From Brucella intermedia LMG 3301 (lineage in GTDB: Bacteria > Pseudomonadota > Alphaproteobacteria > Rhizobiales > Rhizobiaceae): DNA of 64,000 nt. The translations under genes were made by a program, and so were the position numbers. The notes under the pieces were generated by a model. The model saw only the letters and a list, made by a program, of their open reading frames with translations, was not told where the DNA came from and ran no database searches. The stretch covers positions 1,731,001-1,795,000 of the forward strand of contig NZ_ACQA01000002.1 in NCBI RefSeq assembly GCF_000182645.1, read 5' to 3'. Below are positions 8,881-18,055 of the stretch, one piece after another (positions within the stretch are counted from its first letter, which is position 1; each line of letters opens with the position of its first letter).

Positions 8881-9240
8881 ATCAGACGTCACCGCCACGA
8901 ACAACATGGCACGTATCTGTTCGGCGATACACGTCCGGAAGTGTGTGTCACCGTCGGGACCGGCGAGATTATCATCCGTGACAAGGACAAACAGGCCGAA
9001 CTTGGAGCCCGCAGGTAGACCGAAAACCTTGCCGAGCTCAGCCGCGATCGTGACATAGATTACGAGATCACCAAGGATAGGCAAAGTTCTTGACTGGCAA
9101 TCAGCACATCTACCAATGGCAAGGGCCAGCGGTTCATATCCCGTCAAGGCGGCGGATGGAATCCTGTACGGCTTATTCGGTTGTGCATCGTCAGCGTATC
9201 TCGCGCCGAAGATCAAGCAATTAGTCGCCGATTTCGCGGA
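8881..9240 (+). pseudogene. decayed hemagglutinin/CdiA-like fragment
   Basis: One frame from 8881 reads GTYLFGDTRPEVCVTVGTG, then GEIIIRDKDKQAEL, an in-frame stop at 9016, then TENLAELSRDRDIDYEITKD and a second stop at 9091. This order (glycine-rich turn, IIIRD, a gap, then LxRDxxxxxEITKD) is the pattern in the repeat region before the C-terminal toxin of filamentous hemagglutinin/CDI proteins in alphaproteobacteria. Another frame from about 9116 (GLFGCASSAYLAPKIKQLVA) may continue the relic. It is certainly not functional. Assignment is by remembered pattern. Confidence 0.5.
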
Positions 9241-9727
9241 TAAATGGCTCAGCGACGCCCCTGCCGCGTTGAGACTTAAACCCGGAAAATTTCAGTTCTG
9301 TATCACCCAGAATAGGGGCGGGCACCTCGAAGACCGAAGAGAGCCAACTTGTAATTGCGAGATCACAGGGAGCAGGTCACTGCAAATGCATCAGGCGGTT
9401 GATGTGCTGAAGTTTCACGCCTGACGCAAAATGAACAGCGTTGTTCAGGTCGAAGTTTATCGGAGAGCTATAAAAGCGCTGTGAATTTTTCGTAATCCTG
9501 CAACGCGGTGCTCCAGCCCGACACATTCCGCCTCACTTTGGCTAAGCTCATCGCGACGGCGGGAGAGACATGTCCGGGTTTTCTTTTATCTGCTAAATGA
9601 TAATTTAAAGGAGCATACCGGGTCGATCCGTTCAACCCCTACCAGTGTGCCGCCTCGACATCCCCTTGGAGCGAGGGGTTTTCACGTTATGAGAAGTAAG
9701 GACGCCCATGTTGCCCGTGGCGCAGCC
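9241..9727. other. non-coding relic sequence
   Basis: About 490 bases between the hemagglutinin relic and the toxin-antitoxin promoter. Short open frames are present but none has a convincing start, ribosome site or recognisable motif. The only structured item seen is a terminator-like hairpin at 9662-9682. Confidence 0.4.
9662..9682 (+). terminator. possible rho-independent terminator
   Basis: A 5-bp GC-rich stem, CCCCT and AGGGG separated by a 7-base loop, followed directly by TTTT. It lies about 120 bases upstream of the AbrB-type antitoxin and may insulate it from transcription through the relic region. The stem is short, so this is tentative. Confidence 0.4.
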
Positions 9728-9777
9728 TTGACATCGGATAATTATTTCTTACATTATTCCTTACCAGTAGTAAGGAG
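9728..9777 (+). promoter_or_regulatory. promoter and palindromic operator of the toxin-antitoxin pair
   Basis: A consensus TTGACA (9728-9733) is followed after 16 bases by TACATT (9750-9755). Just downstream is a perfect palindrome, TCCTTAC-cagta-GTAAGGA (9758-9776), whose right arm also contains the ribosome site AAGGAG for the antitoxin. A palindrome at this place fits autorepression by the antitoxin or the complex. Confidence 0.55.
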
Positions 9778-9785
9778 AGTGCGTC

Positions 9786-10025
9786 ATGTCGTTCTCAACC
9801 GTCACGTCGAAAGGTCAGATCACCATTCCGATCAAGGTACGCCATGACATGGGGTTGTCAGTTGGCGACCGTATTGAATTTATTCGCATGGAGGATGGTC
9901 ACTATGCCGTCGTGTCAGCATCTGGTTCGGTGAAATCATTGAAAGGGATTGTCCCCCAGCCCGACACGCCGGTTAGCCTGGAGGACATGGACGCAGCAAT
10001 TGCAAGCGGGGCTACTCGCAGGTGA
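9786..10025 (+). CDS. AbrB/MazE-type antitoxin
   Basis: A 79-residue protein with the N-terminal swapped-hairpin DNA-binding fold of the AbrB/SpoVT/MazE family: VTSKGQITIPIKVRHDMGLS followed by VGDRIEFI. The C-terminal tail (residues 50-79) is the usual toxin-wrapping extension. It overlaps the PIN-domain toxin by four bases (GTGA), a typical coupled arrangement. It is expected to bind its own promoter palindrome and to neutralise the toxin. Confidence 0.88.
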   Translation: MSFSTVTSKGQITIPIKVRHDMGLSVGDRIEFIRMEDGHYAVVSASGSVKSLKGIVPQPDTPVSLEDMDAAIASGATRR

Positions 10026-10420
10026 TCGGCATCGATACGAACGTGCTTGTGCGGTACCTTGCGCAGGACGACGAAGCCCAATCGGCAGCAGCGTCACAGA
10101 TCATCGATAGCCTCACGACCGAACTGCCGGGATATATTTCCCAGGTTGTGCTGGTCGAAACCGTTTGGGTGCTCCTGCGCTCTTATAAAATGCCGCGCGC
10201 CGCTTTGGTCGAAGTGATTGAAATGCTTTTGCGCACACGCGAACTGGTCATCGAGGGCGCCGAGGTTGGTTATCTGGCACTTGCAACCTTTCGCAGCAGC
10301 AATGCAGATTTTTCTGACGCGCTGATTGCACACGGCGGACGGCTTGCGGGATGTCGTGAAACGGTGACCTTCGACCGGCGAGCAGCTCACGCTACGGGAA
10401 TGCAGCTTTTGGATACATAG
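10022..10420 (+). CDS. PIN-domain toxin, VapC type
   Basis: A 132-residue PIN-domain ribonuclease: IGIDTNVLVRYLAQDD carries the first acidic residue, VLVETVWVLLR the conserved Glu, and NADFSDALIAH and VTFDRRAA the C-terminal acidic cluster. VapC proteins cleave RNA, often tRNA, when the antitoxin is degraded. It starts at GTG 10022, overlapping the antitoxin stop. All expected acidic residues are present, so the toxin is probably active. Confidence 0.88.
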   Translation: MIGIDTNVLVRYLAQDDEAQSAAASQIIDSLTTELPGYISQVVLVETVWVLLRSYKMPRAALVEVIEMLLRTRELVIEGAEVGYLALATFRSSNADFSDALIAHGGRLAGCRETVTFDRRAAHATGMQLLDT

Positions 10421-10693
10421 AAAGTAACCTTCCGTAATACGCTTCATCCTGAACTCACAACAATTATGATCACCATCAGCGAATCCGAGGTGCGCGGTTC
10501 ATCCCAGCCACGCTTCTTAATCTGTTTGAGACGACGAGTTGGCCGAAAGTTGCAGCCACTGCCAGCGAAGGTAGCGCGACGGCGGGTCGGCGCGCGCCCA
10601 CCGTTCCCTCCGATCGCAAATCACAAGCTCGTCTGCCGCCTTGCAACACGGTCAAGCTGTTGGAACGCTACCCTGGGAAGTTGGTCGCTCTGA

Positions 10694-11470
10694 TTAGAGA
10701 GGAGCGGCAATCAAATGCCCGGTTGCGGCGTGGTGCATGACTTCCATCGGCACGCCGTAAATCTCCTGTAGCCGCCTGGGCTCCATTACACCGGCGGGTG
10801 TTGATTGGGCAATGAGGCGACCACTGTGCAGCGCGAAGATGGAATCGCAGAAGCGCGCGGCCATGTTCACGTCGTGCAGCACAATGAAAACGCTCAGTTC
10901 CTTTTCCTGCGACAGCTTGCGCACCAGAGAGAGAACTTCCAGCTGATGGGCGATATCAAGCGCCGAGGTTGGCTCATCGAGAAGCAGGCATTGCGCATCC
11001 TGCGCCACCAGCATGGCCAGCCAGACGCGCTGCCGTTCGCCACCGGAAAGCGTATCGACAAGCCGATCTACCAAAGGTGCGATGCCGGTCAGTTCGATGG
11101 CCTCTTCCACCTTTGTGCGGTCCGTATCGCCAAAGCGGCCCAGGGCGCCGTGCCAGGGATAGCGGCCGAGCGCGACCAGTTCCTTGACCAACATGCCCGA
11201 TGCGGATGCGGTCTGCTGCGGCAGATAGGCAAGTTTGCGCGCAAACTCGCGGTCGCCCCATTGGTCGAGGCGCTTGCCCGCAAATTGTATTGTGCCGCCA
11301 GACGCAGGCTGCTGGCGGGCAAGGATTTTAAGCAGCGTCGACTTGCCAGAACCGTTATGTCCGATCAGGGCTGTCACGCTTCCTGCTGGTATCGACATGG
11401 TCAAAGGCTGCAGCAGAGTGCGCCCGGCAACCGAGAAGCTTACATTCTCAAGTTCGAACAAGTTGGTCAT
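10694..11470 (-). CDS. fhuC: ferric hydroxamate ABC transporter ATPase FhuC
   Basis: A 258-residue cytosolic ATPase that powers uptake of ferric hydroxamates. Walker A GHNGSGKST, Q-loop YLPQQ, signature LSGGERQR, Walker B CLLLDEPTSALD and the switch His in VLHDVNMAAR are all present. The ARKLAYLPQ and GRYPWHGALGRFG segments are close to those remembered from E. coli FhuC. It is transcribed away from the AraC regulator and from fhuA-D-B, so the ATPase is expressed separately from its permease. The alternative is another FecE-type ATPase, but the sequence resemblance favours FhuC. Confidence 0.9.
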   Translation of the reverse strand: MTNLFELENVSFSVAGRTLLQPLTMSIPAGSVTALIGHNGSGKSTLLKILARQQPASGGTIQFAGKRLDQWGDREFARKLAYLPQQTASASGMLVKELVALGRYPWHGALGRFGDTDRTKVEEAIELTGIAPLVDRLVDTLSGGERQRVWLAMLVAQDAQCLLLDEPTSALDIAHQLEVLSLVRKLSQEKELSVFIVLHDVNMAARFCDSIFALHSGRLIAQSTPAGVMEPRRLQEIYGVPMEVMHHAATGHLIAAPL

Positions 11471-11585
11471 CTATCGTCGTCCTTTGGCGCGGTTCTTTCC
11501 CTGCAATAACGCAGCTTTTCGAAAGTTGCCACCAAAACATGAGTAAGTTATACCTCTTTTAGATTGAGATTTCAGGAAAGCAGAT

Positions 11586-12461
11586 TTGGGTTTCCATCCG
11601 CATATGAAAAGCCGCATCGAAGACGTCGCCTTGTTGGACGATCTTCATTATCGCGTCTGGAATGGCGCGATTGCTGACGTGTGGTCTGTCCAATGCGGTC
11701 CCGATGCGCGGGGTGAATATGTCTCACAAGCGCCACGCCTGTTTCTCGTCTGCGAAAGTCAGGGCGAACTCGATATCCGTCCCGGCAGCAAGGGGCGTGC
11801 AGTTGCGCAAGGCGCGAGCCCTTCGCGTCTTTGCTATATTCCGGCGGGCATGACGATCTGGAGCGAGAGCGTGAGACCCGGAAAGCTCAAGCATCTCGAT
11901 CTGCATCTCGACATCAACACGCTTCAGCAACGCTTTGGTGGCGCGCTCGACAGGGCTGCGGTTGAGCGTCCGCGCCTGTTGTTTTCCAACGCCAGGATTG
12001 AACAGATCGGCGGGCTTCTGGCGGAGGAGTGCCTGTCCAAAGCGCCGTTGCATGATCTCTATGGCGAAGGCCTGATCAACGCGCTGGTCGCGGAACTATT
12101 CGGGCCGGAAGCGCAGCCGCGTGCATGCGCGAGCAGGCTGTCACCCTGGCGGCTCCGGCGCGTGACCGAATTCATCGAGGACAATTACGCGCGCATCATC
12201 CGTTTGCAGGAGCTGGCCGATCTGGCGGGCCTGTCGGAAACGTATTTTTGTAGCGCCTTCAAGGCATCGACAGGCCTGTCGCCCCATAACTGGCAGATGG
12301 AACGTCGCATTGCGCGTGCGCAGGTTCTGCTGCGTCAGGCACACACGCCGCTGCCGCATATTGCGGCGCTGGTCGGGTTTTCCGATCAGGCCCATTTCAC
12401 GCGTGTTTTCAAGAAGCAAACCGGGACAACGCCGGCGGCATGGCTGAGACAACAGGTCTAA
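11586..12461 (+). CDS. AraC-family regulator of the siderophore locus
   Basis: About 291 residues. The C-terminal third has two helix-turn-helix units: IIRLQELADLAGLSETYFC and LPHIAALVGFSDQAHFTRVF, followed by KKQTGTTPAAWLRQ. The N-terminal two thirds would sense the siderophore or another ligand. A TTG start at 11586 has a good upstream AGGAAA; an ATG at 11604 is the alternative but lacks a ribosome site. It lies between divergent fhuC and the receptor gene, the usual position of an AraC-type, siderophore-responsive activator; that role is inferred. Confidence 0.85.
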   Translation: MGFHPHMKSRIEDVALLDDLHYRVWNGAIADVWSVQCGPDARGEYVSQAPRLFLVCESQGELDIRPGSKGRAVAQGASPSRLCYIPAGMTIWSESVRPGKLKHLDLHLDINTLQQRFGGALDRAAVERPRLLFSNARIEQIGGLLAEECLSKAPLHDLYGEGLINALVAELFGPEAQPRACASRLSPWRLRRVTEFIEDNYARIIRLQELADLAGLSETYFCSAFKASTGLSPHNWQMERRIARAQVLLRQAHTPLPHIAALVGFSDQAHFTRVFKKQTGTTPAAWLRQQV

Positions 12462-12647
12462 CAGAGCCACAGTAAGGATTGCCTTTTTACTGCACGCTGA
12501 GATGAACCGAAGATCGTTCAATTTCTCATAAAAACGAACAATCCTGCCGAATATTCTTGATATAAGCACTCATATTAACGCGCCCGTCTGCGGGGGCGCG
12601 GGAGCCTGTGAAGGTTCGCGTTTTTATCCATTGAGGGGTCACATCAT

Positions 12648-14801
12648 ATGCCGTCGATGAAGCACAATCTTCTCGCCCTGCTGGTAAGCGGTACCGCGCT
12701 TGCCAGCATTCCAGCCTCGGCGCAGGAAGCCAATAAACCCCTCGAGTTGAACACGGTTGTCATCCAGTCCGATGGTAATGGCGGCACCACGCGCGCCGAA
12801 GGTCTTGGGCCGGTCAAGGGTTTTGTCCCGCGCGCCACCATCACCGGTTCAAAAGACAGCGTTGCCATCGATAAAATCCCGCAATCCGTATCGGTCGTGG
12901 GGCGCGATCAGATGGACGCGCTCGGCGCGCAGAAGATCGATGAAGCCTTGCGTTATACGCCCGGCGTACTGGCGCAGCCCTTCGGCGTCGATAATGATAC
13001 GAACTGGCTTTATATTCGCGGCTTCGACGCGACGGCCAATGGCACCTATCTCGATGGGCTGCAGAATTTCAGCTATGGCTTTGGCGGCTTTTTGATCGAC
13101 AGTTTCGGGATTGAGCGCATCGACGTGCTGCGCGGTCCAGCATCCGCCCTTTATGGTGGCGCCAACCCTGGCGGTATCGTGAACTATATCAGCAAGCGCC
13201 CGACTGGTGAACGCCTGCGCTATCTTGAGGCGGGCATCAACAGCTATGGCAATGGCTATCTCGGCTTTGACATTGGCGACAAGGCGACGGAAACGGTCAA
13301 TTACCGCGTTAACGGCAAAATCCAGGGCGGCGACAACTATACGGATTTCTCCAAGGAATTTCGCGGCGTCATCTCACCCAGCATCGAATACAAGCCGGAT
13401 GAATCGACCAGCCTGACTATTCTGGCCAACTATACCCATCTGGACCTGACGCATGATGGCGGCTTTCTGCCTTACTATGGCACCGTGGTGCCGACCGAGT
13501 TCGGCAAGATTTCGCGCAAGGCCAATTTTACTGAGCCGGATGTCGATTCCTATGATCGCGAGCAGCTATCGATCGGCTATGAGTTTGAACACACATTCGA
13601 CAGTGACTGGACCATCCGCCAGAATGTGCGTTACGGCTTTGCCAATGTGAGGGAGCATAGCCTCTACCCGTACGGCTATGACGGTTTTCTGATGCAGCCA
13701 GCGGCGGGCAATCCCTACCTCGCCCGCATCAACTTCAAGCACGATACGACGGTCAACACCTTCCAGGCTGATAACCAGCTTGAAGGTAAGGTGACGACCG
13801 GGGCCATCGACCACAATCTGCTGTTCGGTGCGGAATACCGGTATTTCCGCATCGACCAGATGCAGCAGACCGGCGGCGCGACGATCATCGACGCCTACAA
13901 CCCGGTTTATGGCGAGCCGCAGGGGCCGATGTGGGATCCCTATATTGATCAGGATCTGCGCCGCAATCAGGTGGGTGTCTATGCGCAGGACCGCATGGAA
14001 TTCGGCGATGGCTGGATACTGACGCTGAACGGTCGTTACGATCATATCTGGACCGAGGCCTCAGGCCTGCCGAGCTTCGAATATGATACGGGTCGCTTTT
14101 CCGGACGCGCGGGTCTCGGATATGAATTCGAAAATGGCATCACACCTTATGTGAGTGCTGCGACCTTCTTCAATCCAATCATTGAGACCCTGTATGACGG
14201 GAGCTACGCCAAGCCGGAAACCGGCGTTCAGTATGAAGCGGGGGTCAAATATCGTCCGACATTCTTCGATGGCCTGATCACCGCGTCCTTTTTCGACCTG
14301 ACTAAGGAAAACTCGCTGACCGGCTCCAGCTTTGCCCGTGAACAGCTCGGCAAGGTCAATTCGCGCGGCTTCGAACTTGAGATGCAGGCCAATATTGCCG
14401 AAGACTGGAAGGTCACGGCGAGTGTCACCGCCTATGACCTGAAGGTCAAGGAAAACGCCTCGGACGGGTCGCTTGTCGGCAAGCGTCCTTATCTCATGCC
14501 GGAGCATCAGGCTTCGGTCTTCGTCGAGTATACGGTGCCCGAAGGCGCACTGAAAGGCGTGACGCTGGGCGGCGGCGTGCGTTATGTCGGTTCGTCCTAC
14601 GCCGACGAGCAGAACACGCTCAAGGTACCCGCCGTGGCACTCGCCGATTTGAAAATCGGCTATGAAAAAGATAATTGGGGCATCGATCTCAACGTGACCA
14701 ATCTGTTCGACAAGGATTATGTTGCTGGATGCCAGGGCGTCTATGTCTGCGGTTACGGCGAAGGCAGGAAGGCTTTGCTCAGGGTGCACACCCAGTGGTG
14801 A
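12648..14801 (+). CDS. fhuA: TonB-dependent siderophore receptor (ferrichrome type)
   Basis: A 717-residue outer-membrane receptor. After a signal peptide (LLALLVSGTALASIPASAQ) comes a TonB-box-like LNTVVIQS, then the plug domain (IDKIPQSVSVVGRDQMDALG, then ERIDVLRGPASALYGGANPGG, a strong family hallmark) and a beta barrel of alternating aromatic strands. It ends NVTNLFDKDYVAGC and RKALLRVHTQW, with the terminal aromatic residue needed for barrel assembly. Length fits the family. GAGGGG precedes the ATG. With fhuD and fhuB downstream a hydroxamate ligand is likely; the precise siderophore cannot be told. Confidence 0.85.
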   Translation: MPSMKHNLLALLVSGTALASIPASAQEANKPLELNTVVIQSDGNGGTTRAEGLGPVKGFVPRATITGSKDSVAIDKIPQSVSVVGRDQMDALGAQKIDEALRYTPGVLAQPFGVDNDTNWLYIRGFDATANGTYLDGLQNFSYGFGGFLIDSFGIERIDVLRGPASALYGGANPGGIVNYISKRPTGERLRYLEAGINSYGNGYLGFDIGDKATETVNYRVNGKIQGGDNYTDFSKEFRGVISPSIEYKPDESTSLTILANYTHLDLTHDGGFLPYYGTVVPTEFGKISRKANFTEPDVDSYDREQLSIGYEFEHTFDSDWTIRQNVRYGFANVREHSLYPYGYDGFLMQPAAGNPYLARINFKHDTTVNTFQADNQLEGKVTTGAIDHNLLFGAEYRYFRIDQMQQTGGATIIDAYNPVYGEPQGPMWDPYIDQDLRRNQVGVYAQDRMEFGDGWILTLNGRYDHIWTEASGLPSFEYDTGRFSGRAGLGYEFENGITPYVSAATFFNPIIETLYDGSYAKPETGVQYEAGVKYRPTFFDGLITASFFDLTKENSLTGSSFAREQLGKVNSRGFELEMQANIAEDWKVTASVTAYDLKVKENASDGSLVGKRPYLMPEHQASVFVEYTVPEGALKGVTLGGGVRYVGSSYADEQNTLKVPAVALADLKIGYEKDNWGIDLNVTNLFDKDYVAGCQGVYVCGYGEGRKALLRVHTQW

Positions 14802-14829
14802 CGCGCCGGTTCCGGACGCGGGTTCCCTC

Positions 14830-15702
14830 GTGACAGTCAGTCGTCGCACGGTTCTCGGATTTGCAGGCGCCCTTTTTGCGGCGCCTGCACTGCGTTCGGC
14901 TCGAGCGGCGAGAGTGCGTTTCGCAGCGATCGACTGGGCCATGCTGGAGACCGCTCTGGCCATCGGCGCTGTGCCTGTGGCAGCGGCAGAACTGCGCCAA
15001 TACCGGCAGATGCAGCTTGAACCTGCCTTGCCGGATAGCGTCGCCGATCTCGGTCTGCGCGGTGCGCCCAATCTTGAACTGCTGCGCATGATCGAACCGA
15101 ACCTGATTGTTGCCTCCAACTTCTATGAATATCAGCGTGCAGCCCTTGAACGCATTGCGCCGGTCTTTGCACCGACTGTCTACAGCGCCGGTCAGCTGCC
15201 CTATGCGATGCTGGAAGAGGCGACGTCAAGCCTTGGCGAAAAGCTTGGTCTGGCTGCGGAAGGGCGCGCTTACGTCGCGACTGTTGCACGCGAGATTGGA
15301 GAGGCGCGGCAGCACTTGGCCTCGGTATCGGGACGGAAGGTCTTTGTCATCAGTTTGGGCGATGCCCGCCATTTTCGCGCATTCGGGCGCGACAGCCTGT
15401 TTGGCGACGTTTTGGTTCGGCTTGATTTCGAGAATGCGTGGACGCGCGAAACAAGCTATTCAGCCGCAGCGCCGGTAGGACTGGAGCAATTGGCCGAAAT
15501 GCCAGACGCATCCATCGTGGTCGTCGGTCCAACCGATCCGGAAACGCTTTATCGTCTGCCGCAGAATGCCTTGTGGAATGCGCTGCCCGCTATCCGTGAA
15601 AAGCGGGTTCTGTTTCTGCCGCCGCTCGACCATTTTGGCGGATTGCCAGCTGCACGCCGCTTTGCCCAGCTTCTTCATGAAAACTGGAAGAGCAGCCTAT
15701 GA
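14830..15702 (+). CDS. fhuD: periplasmic ferric hydroxamate-binding protein FhuD
   Basis: About 290 residues from a GTG at 14830, chosen because it places a twin-arginine-like signal (SRRTVLGFAGALFAAPAL) at the N-terminus; the open frame extends further upstream into the receptor gene. The mature protein has the helical-backbone siderophore-binding fold: AAIDWAMLETALAIGAVPVA, GAPNLELLRMIEPNLIVAS and IREKRVLFLPPLDHFGGL. FhuD delivers ferric hydroxamates to FhuB. Its end overlaps the fhuB start by four bases, showing an operon. Confidence 0.85.
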   Translation: MTVSRRTVLGFAGALFAAPALRSARAARVRFAAIDWAMLETALAIGAVPVAAAELRQYRQMQLEPALPDSVADLGLRGAPNLELLRMIEPNLIVASNFYEYQRAALERIAPVFAPTVYSAGQLPYAMLEEATSSLGEKLGLAAEGRAYVATVAREIGEARQHLASVSGRKVFVISLGDARHFRAFGRDSLFGDVLVRLDFENAWTRETSYSAAAPVGLEQLAEMPDASIVVVGPTDPETLYRLPQNALWNALPAIREKRVLFLPPLDHFGGLPAARRFAQLLHENWKSSL

Positions 15703-17672
15703 CGGAGAATAGAGTTGCAGGCCTCAGGCCGCTTCTGTTCTGGGCACTGCTCGCGCTCGTCGCAGCCCTAATGGCCGCTTTCGAGTTCACGCGGGCGCTG
15801 AATGCCCCTGCCGATTCACCGGAACTGCTGGCGCTTTACCGGGTCATAGCGTTCGACACCGTTCTGCCGCGCAATGCCATGGCGCTGATCTGCGGCGCAG
15901 GTCTCGGGCTTTCCGGTCTGCTGTTGCAGCAGGTCTTACGCAATCCGCTCGCCGAACCGTCGACACTCGGCATCGCTGCCGGTGCGCAACTCGCCATGAC
16001 GGCGGGTATGCTCTATCTGCCCGCGGCCCTCATCTTTCGCGAATGGTTGGCTTTGGCGGGTGGGCTGGCGGCGGTCAGTCTGGTGCTGGCGCTCAACTGG
16101 AAACGCGTGCTGGAACCGGCTTCGGTTATTCTTTGCGGCATGATCGTGTCGCTGACCGCAACGGCGGCAAGCACGGCGCTTATCCTCGCCAATGGCGAAT
16201 ATGTTTTCTCGCTGTTCGTCTGGGGCGGAGGTTCGCTGGAACAGCAAAGCTGGGGACCCGGCATCTCGCTTGGCCTCAGGGTTCTGATCGGCGGCGGTAC
16301 TGCTTTGTTCCTGCTGCGTCCGTTGACATTGCTGGCGCTCGACAACGCCAATGCGCGCAGCCTCGGCCTGTCGCTGGCGGCAAGCCGCCTTCTGGTGATT
16401 ACCATCGCTGTCTGGCTGGCGGCGAGCATCACCGCCGAGGTTGGCATACTAGGCTTTGTTGGTCTGGTCGCCCCGACGCTGGCGCAACTGTCCGGTGCGC
16501 GGCGTCTCAAGACGAAGCTGATCACCGCGCCTGCCATTGGAGCGATTTTGCTCTGGTTGACCGACGGATGCGTCAGCCTGTTGCAGAACGTCACCGGTGA
16601 CCGCCTGCCGGTGGGCGCTGCGACTGCACTGCTTGGCGGCCCCGTGCTGTTGTGGATGCTACCGCGTCTGCGTATGTTCGAATGGCCATCGGGCCAGAGT
16701 GAGGTAAGGGCCGTTCGCCTCAGGCGCACGGGGCTTTTCTTCGGCATTCTGCTGCTCCTTGTCTTGATTGTCGCCGCCATCACGCTCGGTCTTGGTCGGA
16801 GTGAGGAAGGCTTCGTTCTCGCTCGAGGTGAACTGTTTGATGCGCTTTTCAACTGGAGGGCGCAAAGACTTGCGCTTGCGGGCTTATCCGGCGGCATGCT
16901 GGCTCTGGCTGGAGCCATTCTTCAGCGCATGACCGGCAATACGCTCGCCAGCCCCGAAATTCTGGGCGTCGGCCTTGGTGCCGGTGCCGGTCTGGCGGTG
17001 GTTCTCCTGCTTCCCGTCGGGAGCGTTTCCCTGCAATGGCTGGGCGCTTCGATCGGCTCGGTGCTGGCGCTGATCTTCGTTCTGGCGGTCGCCGCACGGA
17101 GTGGTTTCGGTGCGGAAAAACTGCTTCTGGCTGGTGTCGGCCTTGGCGCGATGGTCAGCTCCATTCTGACCGCAATCATAGCAACTGGTTCGCCACAGGC
17201 CCTTGTCCTGCTCGGCTGGTTGAGCGGCACCGGCACGCAGTCGGCGCCCATGCAGCTTTGGATGGCCGGTTTCGCTTTGGTCGTCGGCTTTACAATCCTG
17301 CTCGCTTTGTCGCGCTGGCTCGACATTTTGCCGCTCGGTTCGGTGACGATGCGCAGCCTCGGTCTTTCGCTCATTTTGCCGCGCCTTGTGATCGTGCTGA
17401 TTGCAGCGCTTCTGACGGCGATTGCGTCCATGATGGTCGGGCCGCTCTCATTTGTTGGGCTGATCGCTCCGCATCTGACGCGCAATTTCGGGCTGCACAC
17501 GCCCAAGCGCTTCCTCACGTCCTCCATGCTGATTGGCGTGGTGATGATGGTCAGCGCCGATTGGCTCGCGCGGATAGTGACCTTTCCCTACAATTTGCCG
17601 CTTGGCCTCTTCGCTTCGCTTCTCGGCGGGACTTGCTTCCTCGTCCTTTTGTCGCGGCGAACGTCCTTGTAA
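15699..17672 (+). CDS. fhuB: ferric hydroxamate permease FhuB, double length
   Basis: A 657-residue inner-membrane protein made of two tandem FecCD-type permease halves, as in E. coli FhuB. Each half has about ten hydrophobic segments. Family motifs occur twice: NPLAEPSTLGIAAGAQ and NTLASPEILGVGLGAG, and GFVGLVAPTLAQ and SFVGLIAPHLTR. It needs the separate FhuC ATPase encoded upstream on the other strand. The start overlaps fhuD, indicating translational coupling. No sign of damage. Confidence 0.9.
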   Translation: MTENRVAGLRPLLFWALLALVAALMAAFEFTRALNAPADSPELLALYRVIAFDTVLPRNAMALICGAGLGLSGLLLQQVLRNPLAEPSTLGIAAGAQLAMTAGMLYLPAALIFREWLALAGGLAAVSLVLALNWKRVLEPASVILCGMIVSLTATAASTALILANGEYVFSLFVWGGGSLEQQSWGPGISLGLRVLIGGGTALFLLRPLTLLALDNANARSLGLSLAASRLLVITIAVWLAASITAEVGILGFVGLVAPTLAQLSGARRLKTKLITAPAIGAILLWLTDGCVSLLQNVTGDRLPVGAATALLGGPVLLWMLPRLRMFEWPSGQSEVRAVRLRRTGLFFGILLLLVLIVAAITLGLGRSEEGFVLARGELFDALFNWRAQRLALAGLSGGMLALAGAILQRMTGNTLASPEILGVGLGAGAGLAVVLLLPVGSVSLQWLGASIGSVLALIFVLAVAARSGFGAEKLLLAGVGLGAMVSSILTAIIATGSPQALVLLGWLSGTGTQSAPMQLWMAGFALVVGFTILLALSRWLDILPLGSVTMRSLGLSLILPRLVIVLIAALLTAIASMMVGPLSFVGLIAPHLTRNFGLHTPKRFLTSSMLIGVVMMVSADWLARIVTFPYNLPLGLFASLLGGTCFLVLLSRRTSL

Positions 17673-18055
17673 CGGTTCTGTCGCAAATATTTTAGCGGGT
17701 TAAGCTGGCCTATTTCCCGGCGCAAATGCTGCGAGATACGTCGCTGCGGGTCTTGTTTGCGCCTCCATTTCGGCCATTCAGATCACAGCCAACAATTCCA
17801 TAAGCAGCAATCGCCACGGCGTATTGGCTTTAAGGAGACGCGATCAACCGCGTCTAACCTCGCTCACGCGCCACGCACGAGCGCCCGGCGACAGCGGCAA
17901 ACGTCAGCGCGAGAGTACCGATTGTCGTTCGAGGGTAACCCTGCGCAACTGAATTTCCAGTTGATCTGTCTCATTATCTCAATTGTTCATCCCTTCCTCT
18001 CTGGAGAAGGATGCAGCCGACGGCGGCAGATGCCCCCGCCGACGCCTGCCATACG
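17673..18055. other. intergenic, no gene recognised
   Basis: About 380 bases between fhuB and the 3' end of an Hsp20 pseudogene on the other strand. A short open frame from 17757 has no convincing start or motif. No terminator with a strong stem was seen. Confidence 0.4.

Noticed and set aside
14061..15119. Antisense frame of 352 codons across the receptor and fhuD genes
   Set aside because: It has low-complexity, arginine-rich sequence and no motif; it is a high-GC shadow of the plus-strand genes.
16013..16918. Antisense frame of 301 codons inside fhuB
   Set aside because: Composition typical of a shadow frame opposite membrane-protein codons; no start signal or family motif.
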